Assembly: GCA_004154925.1 (NCBI GenBank)
Contig: QJNS01000080.1
Coordinates: forward strand, 229,949 to 293,948
From: Monosporascus cannonballus
Taxonomy: Eukaryota > Ascomycota > Sordariomycetes > Xylariales
DNA: 64,000 bases
Direction: 5' to 3'
The stretch's first letter is position 1. Each line of letters begins with the position of its first letter. Shown one piece after another: positions 1 through 11,609 of this stretch. Both the position numbers and the translations under genes were made by a program. Below the pieces are notes generated by a model, which was not told where the DNA came from, made no database searches, and was given only the letters and a program-made list of their open reading frames with translations.

Positions 1-897
1 CCGTCTTAATAAAAACAAATTATAAACCGTTTTATATATTATAAAATATTAAAGTTATTTTATACTTCGATCGCAACTAATATTTACCGTTTTCGCTTTC
101 TAAGTCTAAATTATACCTATCATAATAGCATTAATTATAAAGGTACAAACTTCTGAAAAGAATTTCTAATAGCGCCTTCGACCAGCGGTTAAAATATGGC
201 CAGCCTCATTTAAATCCATGTTATGGTTGGAAAGTTATTAAAAAGTGTACGAATAGGGATTGGAAGATATGGTGGTATTGAAGGTGGGGAAGTCCGCTAG
301 CGTACGGAATTTTTTTGGCGCATTAGTGTAGGTGAGTTCGTGCATGGATATTCCGCGCAGCGTTGCTACTAATACCTTTTACCTACTCGCGTAGGGGGCG
401 CATATATATTTAGGTGTCATCATAGCGTACAAGTTGAACTCGTGCGAGGTGTCTTGCCCGCTTCCGGGGATAATTTCCGGCTTAGGGGAACGTGAACGAT
501 TTTCTCGCAAGCCAATGACTTTAGCGGCTCTGTTGTGGCGCGGTTGATGCTATGAATGCTCGAAAGCTCGGTGATGCGTATACCCACGCCAATCCCGACA
601 GGAGCCACGAGAGCCTTCCTCTTTCCGGATAGGACCTTCTATATCGTAGTACAATATGTCTCGTTACTGATTACCAGGATGCCGGGATCAGCTTTTCGAC
701 GCTTGAAATTACTAATTGGATGAGCCGGATAACATGAAGCCTCCAGATTAAGCGCTCATGCCGGTAGGCGTACATGCCCGCTCTAAATCCCCAATAACGA
801 ATGCACCATCGCCATGCTTGCTTCGTTTCCCACGTCATAACATCGAAACCCCCAACGTCCCATCCATCTGGTATCTGGTAACTCCGATGCAACATGC
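1..897. other. AT-rich left edge and UBA3 3' flank
   Basis: The first 250 or so bases are very AT-rich, with CpG retained but few CpA/TpG, resembling the RIP-mutated block further on; they may be the end of a degraded repeat lying outside the window. From about 420 to 897 the composition becomes normal. No convincing gene, tRNA or rRNA was seen here. Confidence 0.5.
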
Positions 898-2243
898 TCA
901 TGAAAACTGTAAGAAGAACCTGAACGTAAGCGTCGGGAACGCTGGATCCGTTACCACGACCTCGTGGTTCGTTTCTAACCCCAGGCCGTCCTTCAGTTTC
1001 TTGTCCAGGTTCGGCCGCGTCTGTTCCTCGATGCTAGGCGGGAACGGCATGTACAGTGTCTTTCCCTCGGCTCTGATCGACGGTTTCTTCAGTTGCAAGT
1101 CGGCCTTCATGGCGAAAGAGTCGAGGAGCTCCTTTAGGGTCCAGTCGGGATCAACGTGTAGCGGCCTGGCGACATCCCCGCAGACGGGACAGTCACTCTT
1201 TTTCTCGTTCTTGAAAACATGCGTGTAGATAGCCTCGTCCCCGGTGTACATCATGTAGTTTTCCTCGAAGCCCAGGGCAGGAGCGGCGGCGCTGGCGATC
1301 TTCAGCGCCTCGTTGCAGCAGCTCGCGGCGATGATGGCATTGGTCGACGCGATGGCTGGGATGATGTTCTTGACTACCCCCTGGGTGAGCGAGTAAGTCA
1401 CGCCGGTTATGCCAAACTCCCGAGCGCGCGCGAGGGCTTTCTGGTACAGCCAGGTGATGTGTTCTGGGTCGTCCTTATCAAGACTCGGGTATGGCTTCTC
1501 CTGTTCCCAGGCTATGATATGAGCCCATTCGATGCAATGCTCGGGTTGCCGCGGGATGGTCGCTAGGGTACAGAGTGGAACGGCGGCCCGCGGCGTGTAG
1601 AGATCTAGTTGGCATTCGATGCAGGCTGTGAGAGTAGGGAAGACGACACGCGTCTGGCCCTTGAATCCTTATTCCCGGTTAGCGAAGCCTTTTTTGAAGA
1701 TGTCGGTTCCACCCATGGCGTACCTTCCGTGCCACCGTCGATCAGCGGCTTCAGGGAGTCCTGGTTGTCCATGTCTACCATGTTTACCAGGGTGGCGTTT
1801 ATCCACCGCCTGGCCTCGATGCTGTCGAGACCGCACACGACGATCTGGAACTGCATGTAGAAGTCCTCGTCGAACTCTTGTATCCGGCAGTTGTGTGGCG
1901 TGATTTTCACTCCTTCAACCCTCTGCTCCACGAACGCGGCGGCTACCTCGGCCTTGTACTTCCCTACGTCGGATTTGCGGAATAGGAACTGGCGGTTGAG
2001 ATTCGAAATGTCGATGGTGTCCATATCTATAACGTGGATATCCTTGAAGCCGGAGAGCGCAAGGTTCTTAAGTATCTCGCAGCCCAGGCCTCCAGCTCCG
2101 ATTACCAAGATCTTCGCATTGGCGAGGGAAGCTAGCGACTCCTCGCTGACGTCTGAGTCTTGGTTGAAGGGGCCTTTTGTCCTTCGAATTCGGTCTAAAT
2201 ACTGCCACCTCGAGGAATCTTCGCTTGCTGTGGCGAGTGCCAT
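898..2243 (-). CDS. uba3: NEDD8-activating enzyme E1 catalytic subunit (UBA3)
   Basis: Two exons: complement(1668-free model) 2243..1724 and 1667..898, giving 429 residues; the 56-nt intron 1668..1723 has GT..AG ends and a CTAAC branch site. The N-terminal half carries the adenylation/ThiF fold with the nucleotide loop GAGGLGCEILKN (about residues 50-61) and the LNRQFLFR motif. Exon 2 continues the DGGTEG-FKGQTR block and holds the active-site cysteine in PLCTLATIPRQPEHC, at about Cys206, which forms the NEDD8 thioester. Cys pairs in CIEC and CPVC fit the structural zinc site. The C-terminal part (PSIRAEGKTLYMP) matches the ubiquitin-fold domain that recruits the E2 Ubc12. Known role: with Ula1/APP-BP1 it activates NEDD8/Rub1 for cullin modification. 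Length is normal for the family. It diverges from TEL2. Confidence 0.94.
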
Positions 2244-2839
2244 GTTCGCTGTCTAAGGCAAAAAGGCAACCAGGATTCAGACCGGGAATCGGGACAGCGT
2301 GCATTCATAGGAAAGGGAGAATGATGTAGCTGGTATCACCTCGGAAGGCTGTCACGGTTGATTGCTGATTGTCGTATCGATGTTGGCTGAGGAGACGTCA
2401 CTCTATCAGCGATAAGGAAATATCGAGGGAACCTCGTAGGCCCAAAAGTGGCCAAAGTGGCATGTGAGAATGGACATTATATTTGGCGGGGTCAATGAGC
2501 TTGGTAAATGCATATATCCGAAATTTGCATACCCACCTCGTTCCTAGGTACATAAGCCCCTACCCTGGCGTTGCCTGAGTTCAGGTCAGATAACCAGAGC
2601 TGCCGGCCGGTAAGAATAGTAACTAGGGAATGGCCATGGAATTTGAATTTGATCTTTCTGGATTAGTACCCATCCACGAAGCAGTTACTTGCCTTTACGA
2701 GCGATAACTGAGGGGGCCCGCATAATTAAGTAGCTAGCCCTGTGAGGGAGACTTCGGTTATGCTCAAACAAGCTTTAAGCAACCTAGGTATCCCAGGACT
2801 CGACCCGAATGAGATAGATCTTAGCAAGTTACCGGCGCC
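2244..2839. promoter_or_regulatory. Divergent UBA3/TEL2 promoter region
   Basis: This 596-bp gap lies between the start codons of two divergently transcribed genes, so it should hold both promoters and leaders. I see no canonical TATA box. The TEL2 leader contains an upstream ATG (listed separately). Confidence 0.6.
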
Positions 2840-2864
2840 ATGGAAGAGCTCCTTACTCCGGTGA
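2760..2864 (+). promoter_or_regulatory. Upstream ORF overlapping the TEL2 start
   Basis: An ATG at 2760 opens a 34-codon frame that ends with TGA at 2862-2864, overlapping the TEL2 ATG at 2840 in another frame. Its context (GGTTATGC) is weak, whereas the main start (GCGCCATGG) is strong, so leaky scanning could allow both. An overlapping uORF would lower TEL2 translation. This is inference: the transcription start is unknown and could lie downstream of 2760. Confidence 0.35.
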
Positions 2865-5800
2865 GCCAGGTCTACCGGAAAAGAACCGATGATGAGCAGT
2901 TGCTGCGTCCTTCCGAGTCGATCAAATCTGCACCTGAACCACCGGCTGATTTCAAGGGCTCCTCGCCAGAGGAGGCATTGGAGGTCCTGAAGGGTCAGCC
3001 TAGCTACGACTCCCTGCTCTCAGTCTTAAGTTATCTACGCAAAGGAACACAAGGCAAGCATTCGTTCGATGTTCGGATACCGAACCCGCAAGCTGCCCAG
3101 GTTATACATGTCCTCATCACCGAGATCATCCCAAATTACTGGACTGTTTTGGCAGAAGGCTCAGCAGGTCAGCTCAAAAGTGATGTTGACGTCCTGCTAG
3201 CTTGCTTGCAGAGTACCCCAGGAACCAACGCCATTCTTACATATTTGCGAGCTTTACTCACGGAGGCAAAAGGGGACCGCAGGGGGCCCAAGCAATCTCA
3301 TGCGATCTTTACCATAAGCTTCATTCTAGACGCGTTGTCAAGATTACTTCAAGAAGACGACGCCTTGAAGCGGATATGGAGTCCGATAAATTCGTTAGAC
3401 AACTACACGCAGGTTCGACCTCTTCGCCAAGATTTCATTACCCTGTTTACTAGCGGCAAGATCATATCGCTCTCCGCAGAGGCTGAAGATATTCTCCGGC
3501 AGGCGGACAAGCTTCCAGGTGCGGTTTGGACAGGCGATGGGAAAGCTTACATTGACTGGCTTGGCCGCAATTTGGTGGAATGGATCAGAACCGGCCTTAC
3601 TGACCATGATTCGAAGCTTTGCGCAGAAATGGTCACGCGAGCGACTCGCCTAGCACATTCCGGTAAGAACAGGTGCATTCCCTTGGTTGAGGTTGTCGCT
3701 TAACCATTATATACAGACAATCTTGCCAAAAAGCTCTTCGCAGACCTACTTTTGGGGGACACCAATAGCTCTTCCGCGTTTGCCAAGCTGCTCAACTACT
3801 TTCCACCATTCGAGCAGCGAAAGTTGCTTTCGGTGATGCTTAAGTTTTTAGGGGAGATGTGCTTGAATGCTCTGGATACAAGTGAAGCCACAGAGGATTA
3901 CCCTATTATTTGGGCTGCTACGGGTGCTTTGAAAATGGTTGTGGGGGATGATGAGGTACGGAAGGGTCATCTGATGAGCTGGCTGACGGGTAATCCGGGA
4001 GCCGGAATCGGGGAGGGATGCGCCATTCGACGGGCCGCTATCGCTGTGCTCGCAGAGGATAAGGAGGCAATCACCGCAGTCCTTGAAAAAAGCATAAGCC
4101 AGTTCGGTGATCAGCTATACATTAAGCACACCCCTATTCTCCAACAAGAAGGTAAGCCACCAACTATCGATACCTAAGATGCTCTAGATTGCTAACTTCG
4201 AGGGGTCTAGCACATACCCAGGTGCTACTACTTAGTGCTGGATATGTTCATCGACTCGCGCCCATCAAGCTCACCGTCCTAACACGGTCTGGCACGTATT
4301 TGAATGCCATATCCAATCGGATCGCTGCGTTCCAGGTTAGAGCCCGCTTTCTGGGGATGGTAGTTGGCGAGTCGTTATCTGGTCTTGTGCATGGCGCAGA
4401 CAAGAAGCTCAACTTCGATATGGAAGAAATGGACACTGACGACGCAAACTGGTACAAATCCCTAGTGCGGGTATCGGACAAGGTCGGCCCCCTGGATCCT
4501 CTCCGCGCCTCTGTCAGTGCTTCAAAGCCGGCAAAGGCAAGGATACCACCAACGCCGAAGCTAAGGGCACCACCGCAGCCCCCAAAAGCCGCGCCAAGTT
4601 CTGGCTTCATTGTTGAAGAAATCGAAGAAGATGAAGATGAAGAGGAAGATCCCGACTTAGTTCCATACGCGAAGCCGGACTCTGATGCGGAAGACTCGGA
4701 CGACGATCCTACGCTGATAAATCGCGACAAGCCTAAAGCGCCAGTGTATATCAGAGATCTCCTATCGTACCTCCGGGATACGGAGAACTACGACAAACAG
4801 AAACTAGCTCTTACAACCGCACCGACCCTGATCCGCCGGAAAGCTAACTACGGCACCGAAGTGAGCTCTCACGCCGAGGAACTCGCAACGCTGCTCGTTG
4901 GTCTGCAAGATAAGTACGACCTCGACAATTTCCACGAAATGCGTCTCCAGGGAATGATCGCCGTCATTGTTGCGCAACCCAAGAAGATGGGCCAATGGTT
5001 CGCCAAGACGTTCTTCGACGGCGATTACTCGTTATCCCAGCGAGCTTCCATTCTCGTCGTTCTCGGCTTGAGCGCCCGCGAGATCGCGGGTTTCGACACG
5101 TCTGAATACGCAGCCTCCGCGTCATTCCCATCCAAGAGGCTGCCCGCCAAAGTCGAGAAGCACTACCTGTCCTCCGCACCTAATACCTACGGTTCTTCAG
5201 CCGCTAAGCTGAAGGCCCTCCCTCCTAACGCCCTAGACGGCATAGCACAATCCCTCTCGCAGAGCTTCCTTGCGCCCCTAGCGGCCGAAGCAGCAGACGC
5301 AGTGACCGGCCCGGACGCACTAAAGCTATCATCCTTCACCTCGCGCCTGCAATCGCAGTCCGGGTCTTCCTCCTCCTCTCCCAACGACGCAGCAGCAGCG
5401 AAGAAGAAGAATAAGCAGCCCGGAGTCCGCGCCATCCCGAATACGACGGCGTCGCTCATAGCCGCGTCCTTCTTCTTCCCGCTGACGTCGCGCTTCCAGG
5501 CGGCGCTGCACTCGGCGTCGGCGTCGGCGCGGGGCGTCCTCTTCCAGCCGGAGCTGCTGGCGCTGTACCTCAAGACGCTGGGCCTGCTGCTGCACGCCGC
5601 GGGGCCGTCCACGCTCGCGCTGCCGCAGATGACGGCCGAGCTCTGGGACCTACTGCTCGCCGTACGCGGGCAGTGCATCCCCAGCTCCCTCCCCCACGGC
5701 CCCGGCGGCGGGGGCTGGGAGCCGGGCGTCGCGCGCGCCCTGCTGTTCGCGCTCGTGGCCCTGCTCGACGTCAACGAGGGCGACATGCGCGGGCTCTGCG

Positions 5801-6000
5801 AGCGGCACGGCCGCGAGGTCGTCGAGACCACCGAGTGGGTCGCCGCCGTGTTCAGCGACACGCGCGGCGGCGACGGAGGCGCGGGAGGGGGCGAGGAGGA
5901 AGAGCTCAAGATGCTGGCGGCGGGCGTGCTGATCCGGCTGCGCGAGGCCGTGGAGAAGTACCAGGCGTTGCTCATGGGGGACTTGATAGGGTTCACGTAG
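2840..6000 (+). CDS. tel2: Telomere length regulation protein TEL2/TELO2-type (TTT complex)
   Basis: Three exons: 2840..3662, 3717..4151 and 4211..6000 (introns of 54 and 59 nt, GT..AG, with CTTAAC/GCTAAC branch sites), giving 1015 residues. The middle of exon 3 is diagnostic. An acidic linker (EEIEEDEDEEEDPD) is followed by VYIRDLLSYLRDTENYDK, LIRRKANYGTE and FFDGDYSLSQRASILVVLGL, the conserved Telomere_reg-2 domain at about residues 600-720. Known role: Tel2 with Tti1 and Tti2 acts as an Hsp90 cochaperone stabilising PIKK kinases (ATM/Tel1, ATR/Mec1, TOR). The last 600 bp are strongly GC-rich and encode low-complexity Ala/Ser/Gly stretches. I chose the ATG at 2840 for its strong context and the MEELLTPVSQVY start; an earlier ATG at 2760 is out of frame. 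Confidence 0.93.
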
Positions 6001-6527
6001 ACGTATGGGAATAAGTATAATTAGCCCCGGTGCCGGGTATCTAATATGGAGCTCCTTATCCACCGTCTCTCTCCTACTATTTCTACAGGGGAGAATTTAA
6101 GCCTATCACCACACCTGCCCACCCCACAAGGGCACAGACGCCACCAGAGCGACCTTTGTGATCTCGGTCTGGCGTCCATGCTCCTAGTTAGCAGGCATGG
6201 CGGCTACGAATGCTCGGTGGGCAGTGTCGACTAAGGCGACAGATGTGGCAGTGCCAAAGTATAAGGGTTCTACGTTCGCCATCAGAAGCGGTGGAGTGGC
6301 TGCCGGTGGAAAGCGACCGACAACAGGGGCTATACTCACGATGCGTTAAGTCACTTCAATAACAACCAGAAGTACAAAATACCGTTCAACAAGCACTTTT
6401 CATTATTCATCACAGTGCTGACCCCCAGCGCCCAGCGAAACGACACAGCAAAATGGGCTGGTGGCCCTCAATAACCTGTCCTCCCGTGACAAAAACCGAA
6501 TAACTCCGTGCCCTTCCGTCCCCTTCT
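6001..6527. other. Convergent 3' region, TEL2 / kinase gene
   Basis: This gap separates the stop codons of two convergent genes and should hold both 3' UTRs and polyadenylation sites. No further gene is supported here. Confidence 0.6.
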
Positions 6528-9489
6528 TCAGTCCCGGGCGGCCCGTCGCCGGGGATTCATGTCGGCGACCTGGTTGCCGATGAGCGACAGGTGCTCACCC
6601 AGGCTGCCGACGAGCCGGCGCATCTCGTCGGCCACGTCGGCCGGCGCGGCGCGGCCCTCCATGACGCTCGCCGACGGCGGCGCCACCATGGGCGGCAGCT
6701 CCACCGTCGGCGCCCTGTACGGGGAGGCGTCCTCCGGGTTCACGTACGTGTGGGAGCCGTCCGAGGGCGTGCGCGTGCCGTTGTTACCGCCGATCCCGAC
6801 CTCGCCCATGCTGTCGCCCTGCTGCTGATGCTGCTGCTGCTGTGGGTGCGGCTGGTGGTGCTGACGCGGTTGCTGGTGGTGCTGGTGCTGGTGCTGGTAC
6901 GGTTGGTACTGCTGGTGGTGCTGGTGGTGCTGGCCGTACTGCTGCCGGTGCGCCGCTTGGATCTCCATCGCCTGCTGGTCCACGGCCTCCGCGGTTAGGG
7001 TGTCGAGGTCCGGGACGTCGTCGGCGGCGTGCTTACCGACCACCGACGCAATGTCGAGGTCCTCCGAGACGTAGATCGAGGGCTCGCGGTTGGTCAACGG
7101 GAGGGGCGCGTAGACCGAGGCATGCCGCTCCAGCTCGAAGGGCCCGCCGCCGCCGTTCTCCGAACCGGCAATCGAGCCCGCGTCCGAGTTGGCCGTCGAC
7201 GGCCGCGTGAGTTCCGGCAGGCTGGGCTCCGGCATCGACATGTCGAGATCGATCAGGCTCTGCACCGACATGCGCTCCGCAGGTGTGCCGGCACGTGCGG
7301 CTTGCGGATCGTATCCCTGGGAAGGTAGGCCGATGGGTTCCGTCGACTGGTGAATGAGTCTAGGCCTGCCGTCGAAGCCTGAGTCTGGGGAGCCGTCGCC
7401 GGGGAATGTGAACTGCGAGATGTCCAGGTTGGACGACGTAGCGGGGGGAATGCTGGTAGGCCACTGCCACTCCTCCGGTCTGTCGTTGTGCGCATCCGCG
7501 GGATCGCTTCGGGGCGTTCTGTCGTACTGCTCTTCCGTAGCTCCGGCGAACGACCAGCTGTTATCCATGGAGGCGCGGGGACCCGAAGGTCTGATCGTGC
7601 CAATGTCGGTAAAGCTGGACAGCTCACCACCACCAAGAGACGCATCGAGGTCGATAAGGGATTCTCGGAGGGTCTGATGCAGTGAATCATCCCGTAGAGG
7701 CAGGTCCGAAGAAGGGGGAGGTTGCATGGGCATGCGACCGTAGTACATTCGGGAGTTCTCATCGTAGTTGGAGATCGTGTTCGGATCGAAGACCTTCTCG
7801 AGAGGAGCCTTGGCCGCGGCTAGAGCCTGAGGTGGCGGCCGACGTCTACCCTTAGCCTTCGGTCTTGCGGTGTCCCCACCAAAATTGCTGGGGAAGTCGA
7901 CTGCCGAACCATAGACATCGCGCACCGCCTCAGCTTCTGAAATGCCATCCGTGTCGTCACGTAGTCGTTCATCAAAAGCGAGCGTTGTTGAGAAGTTCCA
8001 TTCGTCTGCTGCAAGAGATGTCGAATCCAGATCGGCTGGTGCCTGTGCTCCGCCCAATCCAAAGAGAGACTTTCTGTTCCCTCCGCGGTCTTCCCAAAGC
8101 TTGTAAGCCTTAACCAAATTGGAGAGAGTAGAAGTAGGGTACTGTGAGCTCGTGTTGTGAATGTACGGGTGCTGTTGAACTTGCTCGATAGTAGGACGTT
8201 GGGACGGGTTCTCCACAAGACAGAAGGCCACAAGGTCCTTAAGCTGTTGTGAATACTGATCCCCTTCGAGACGCGGGATATGCTCCCTGAGGAAATCGCC
8301 GAGCTGAGGAAGGCCCACTCCAGCTCTCACATTCGGCGGCAGGCCCGACGCGATCTCAAAGACCATTGAACCAAAGGCCCAGATGTCGACTTCCGTTCCG
8401 TATTGCGAGTTCTGATCAAACAGCTCCGGTGCCATCCAGTGTGGTGTCCCAATGAAAGTAGATCTTTTGTCGAACTTAGACTCCATCATTCCGGCGACTC
8501 CAAAATCACAAAGCTGGACGCCTCCGACCTCCGTAACCAGAACATTTGCACACTTGATATCTCGGTGTATGATGCCTTGCTCGTGGACCCAATGGATGGC
8601 AACAGCAACCTCGCGAAGAATAGGGATGATCCATTTTTCCTGGAGACCTCCCGGGGCGGTCGGTTTCATAAGGGTTGCGACGCTTCCGCCGCCACAATAT
8701 TCCGTGACCATCCACATTGCATGGCCGACGGGAAGTGCTTCGATGACATGGTTGATATTCTGAGCCTTGCTTTCGCTCAGCCTCTGTAGCGCACTGATCT
8801 CCTTGAGAAATTCGCTGTAGGTATCAGCGAGCTTCGGGTTCACCGTGTCACTCTCGTCGACGTCGATGGTCTTCACTGCAACCAGTTGCTGCGTCTTGAG
8901 GTCAGTGGCTTTATACACTCGGCCGAAGCTCCCCTTCCCGATGAGCTCTGTGAGGCGGTACGGGGGGATCGGCTTCCCAGTCTTGCTGCAATCCGCCGCG
9001 ACAGCCGCTTGCATCTTTCTGGCATCTTCGAATGCCTTCTGCTTGCTTTGAGAGCATCCTTCGCCCAGGATTTGCAGGTGTGCCATATCCACTGCGGCTC
9101 CCCACTATAGAAAACAAGTCAGTAACGAGAGTTCACAGAAGTGCAGCAATAGCAATGGAAGCATGCGCGGATAGCCAAACAGCAGACACAAACAAGCAAG
9201 CAACCATGAAGCAATACATGAAACTGATACATCAAGCAGTAAATAGGACAAATAGGCCAAAACAATAAAATTAAATCAGCGCCTCCCTATGTAAAACATG
9301 CCTCGGAGAAGGGAGCTGAGGCGGCGGCGTTCTTCGGCAGGACCGCCCGACCTCCTCGTGCTCCAGCAGGGCCGCCGCGTATGGGCCGCCCCTGACCCCT
9401 AGATTTTCCCACAGGTTTGCGGCTTGATAGTGAGCGACCCATAAGGGTAGAAACTGTTCTACGCAGGCGTCTAGTGATGACGGATCCAT
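6528..9489 (-). CDS. STE20/germinal-centre-like Ser/Thr protein kinase
   Basis: The main exon 9104..6528 holds a complete kinase domain (about residues 95-365): glycine loop IGKGSFGRVYKA, VAVK lysine, HRDIKCANVL catalytic loop, CDFGVAG, and a GTPHWMAPELF activation segment typical of STE20 kinases. A splice acceptor (TTCTATAG) lies at 9105-9106, so coding should continue upstream. The best 5' exon starts at the ATG at 9489 (MDPSSLDACVEQFLPLW) and ends at 9352 (donor GTCGGG, weak), giving a 247-nt intron and 904 residues; a donor at 9396 is an in-phase alternative, and the in-frame ATG at 9086 is the fallback start. The remaining C-terminal half is disordered, with His/Gln runs near residues 775-825. 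The subfamily is distinct from Sid1 and MST-type kinases; I do not recognise a specific named orthologue. Confidence 0.85.
6821..6955 (-). repeat. CAG/CAC trinucleotide-rich tract coding for His/Gln
   Basis: Within the kinase gene, CTG/GTG-type triplets on the plus strand encode an interrupted poly-His/poly-Gln stretch on the minus strand. Such tracts commonly vary in length between strains. Confidence 0.75.
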
Positions 9490-11609
9490 ATGTGAAGTTT
9501 ATGGTGCTGGTGCTGGTGCTGGTGGCTGAGGCTTTGAGTAGAGGGGAAGAAAGTCACGCATGCTTACAGAACCGACGAGTTCTCTCTGCACTGGTCGCAG
9601 ATTTGGAAGCGACGACCTTGGTGGCGGTGTTGTAGACCTGTCGTGGGATATCGTCCAGATGAAGCCTAAACTTGGGGATCCTAAGACACGATACGATACC
9701 TTAACCGTAGCCAAGATAAACAGCCGAGTAATCCTCAACAACAGTAAGAAACAATTCCAGACAAATCATATGATACTAGATTCTCATATAATAGGCCAAT
9801 TTACCGTTTTCTGATGGACCAGGCTCTCGGTTTTCGCGTTCCAGAGGCGCCGGCGCTTTTGGCGATGTAAAAGGGATGCTGGTGGTTCTCAAGATGCACG
9901 GGTGTTAAGCTTAGACAGCGCTGGGCAGGGGAGTTGACGTCGGGCGAGCAGAACTAGTCTTAAACTGGCTCTAGCTCCGATCCGTTAGACCAATAAAATT
10001 CTAGCGCAGTACTGCCCCACATTTCACGTTTGGGAGTCACGCTTTACTCAGTTGACTTCGCCTCCATGTTATGTTATAGAGGACAGAGATCGGAAATGCA
10101 GGACTTCTTGGTGACAACGTGAGGTGAGGGTAGTGCTATCGAAGTATACTCTATCCTTTGCAAAAAGAACCCGCTCCCTATGTGTCAATGGAGGTTCTCC
10201 GTACTTGGCTTTGTCCCTCCCTGATTTTTGCACCCTGTCCTTTGTCACCTTATAAGCGCCAGATGCGAGGTGAATTATCTAGAACTGCTTGTCCGGTTCC
10301 TTTCCATCGCGATAGCCTCCTGAGCTTTACAGACTCTTGCCATGTTGTCGCTTCCGTTTGGGATCACAAGGCCGCGTGGCCAGAGATGCCAGGCTGCTCT
10401 CTCGTGGCGCTTTTAATGAAATATCGTTTCTCACTCTTCGAGGTTGTCCACGGCTAAAAGTACCTATTTATCCAGTAGCCTAACTATTCGAATGCCGCTC
10501 CTCCATCGCCGCTCCCCCTTATTAGTCGCGAGAGCGGAAAATCCTGGCAACTACGGGCACTGGCTCTGTCGTCGCTTCGGGGGGCGACATGGGATCGACA
10601 TGCCTCGTCTCAGTTTCCTTCACCTTTTTACTCCTATCCCTGCCATCATGGTATACCATGCCGTACTCGTGTATACCTGGCTTAGGATTTCCTGTTAGTC
10701 TCCATAAACGATGATTCCGGGTGGCTTGATATGTTCTTTTGACTTATTTGACTGGATCTATTTCACATGGTCCTCAGACTGATAGCATCCATTGCACACA
10801 GCTTCCGCGCTAGCCTTGCGCTGCTGGCTTCTTACATATCTGTAACTTAGGTCCTCGTACTTTCAATAATTAATGAACCAGAAGCTCTTAGATTACATGG
10901 GTAGATTCTCTTCGATGGGCAGATTCAACCTTATCCCATGGCAAGCATAGGCATTGTTAGAGAGAGATATTTCCTAAATAGGAACGACGCGCAGTTATAT
11001 CCTCCTGCAGCTTGGAAATGATACTCCCATAATGACAAAGTAGCGGAAATAAAAGGCACAACAATTTATGCGATAAGTTAGACCATTGAGGGTCCAACCG
11101 CTACAAGCTCGAAGCGAAGCAAGCACGCCCGGAAGATAGCTATACCCAGTGTTAGTAAAAAGAGGAGAAAAGAAAAACACACGTGTAAATGCACAGGTTC
11201 GAATGGATGGCCTACAAGAACTTTGCAAAAAAAAGCAGAGCAACTGGGCCGCTACTGGGACTCAGTCCCGAGAATCTCCCTGCCATACCACTCTGCCATT
11301 GGGCAGGTGTTTGTTTTTCTTACAGATCAACTTACTCTTTGGACATATATAGCTGACAGACCCGATGGGAAATAGGTGCGTTACGTTTCCCCTAGACACC
11401 TGAGTTCCGCTTAAATAAATAAGTAAAAAACGGGAGGAAGAAAAAACCGGGGTGAACTCTATATGAAGGATGTAATTATACCCTCGAGGAGGTTCTTCGA
11501 TATTAACGTATGCATGCACCAAGCAACTATACACATCCCCATCCAATCCACCCCACGATATGCTACAGACCCCCAACGGCCTCGCCCAGCAAACGGAAGG
11601 ACACAGCCG
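9490..11609. other. 2.1-kb interval: kinase leader and PEX1 3' flank
   Basis: Both flanking genes lie on the minus strand, so the left part probably holds the promoter and long leader of the kinase gene and the right end the PEX1 3' UTR. Short open frames occur but show no family similarity and no convincing codon bias. No RNA gene was seen. Confidence 0.5.

Noticed and set aside
5187..5996. 269-codon frame antisense to TEL2
   Set aside because: Ser/Arg/Pro-rich shadow of the GC-rich TEL2 end; TEL2 is supported by its conserved domain and introns.
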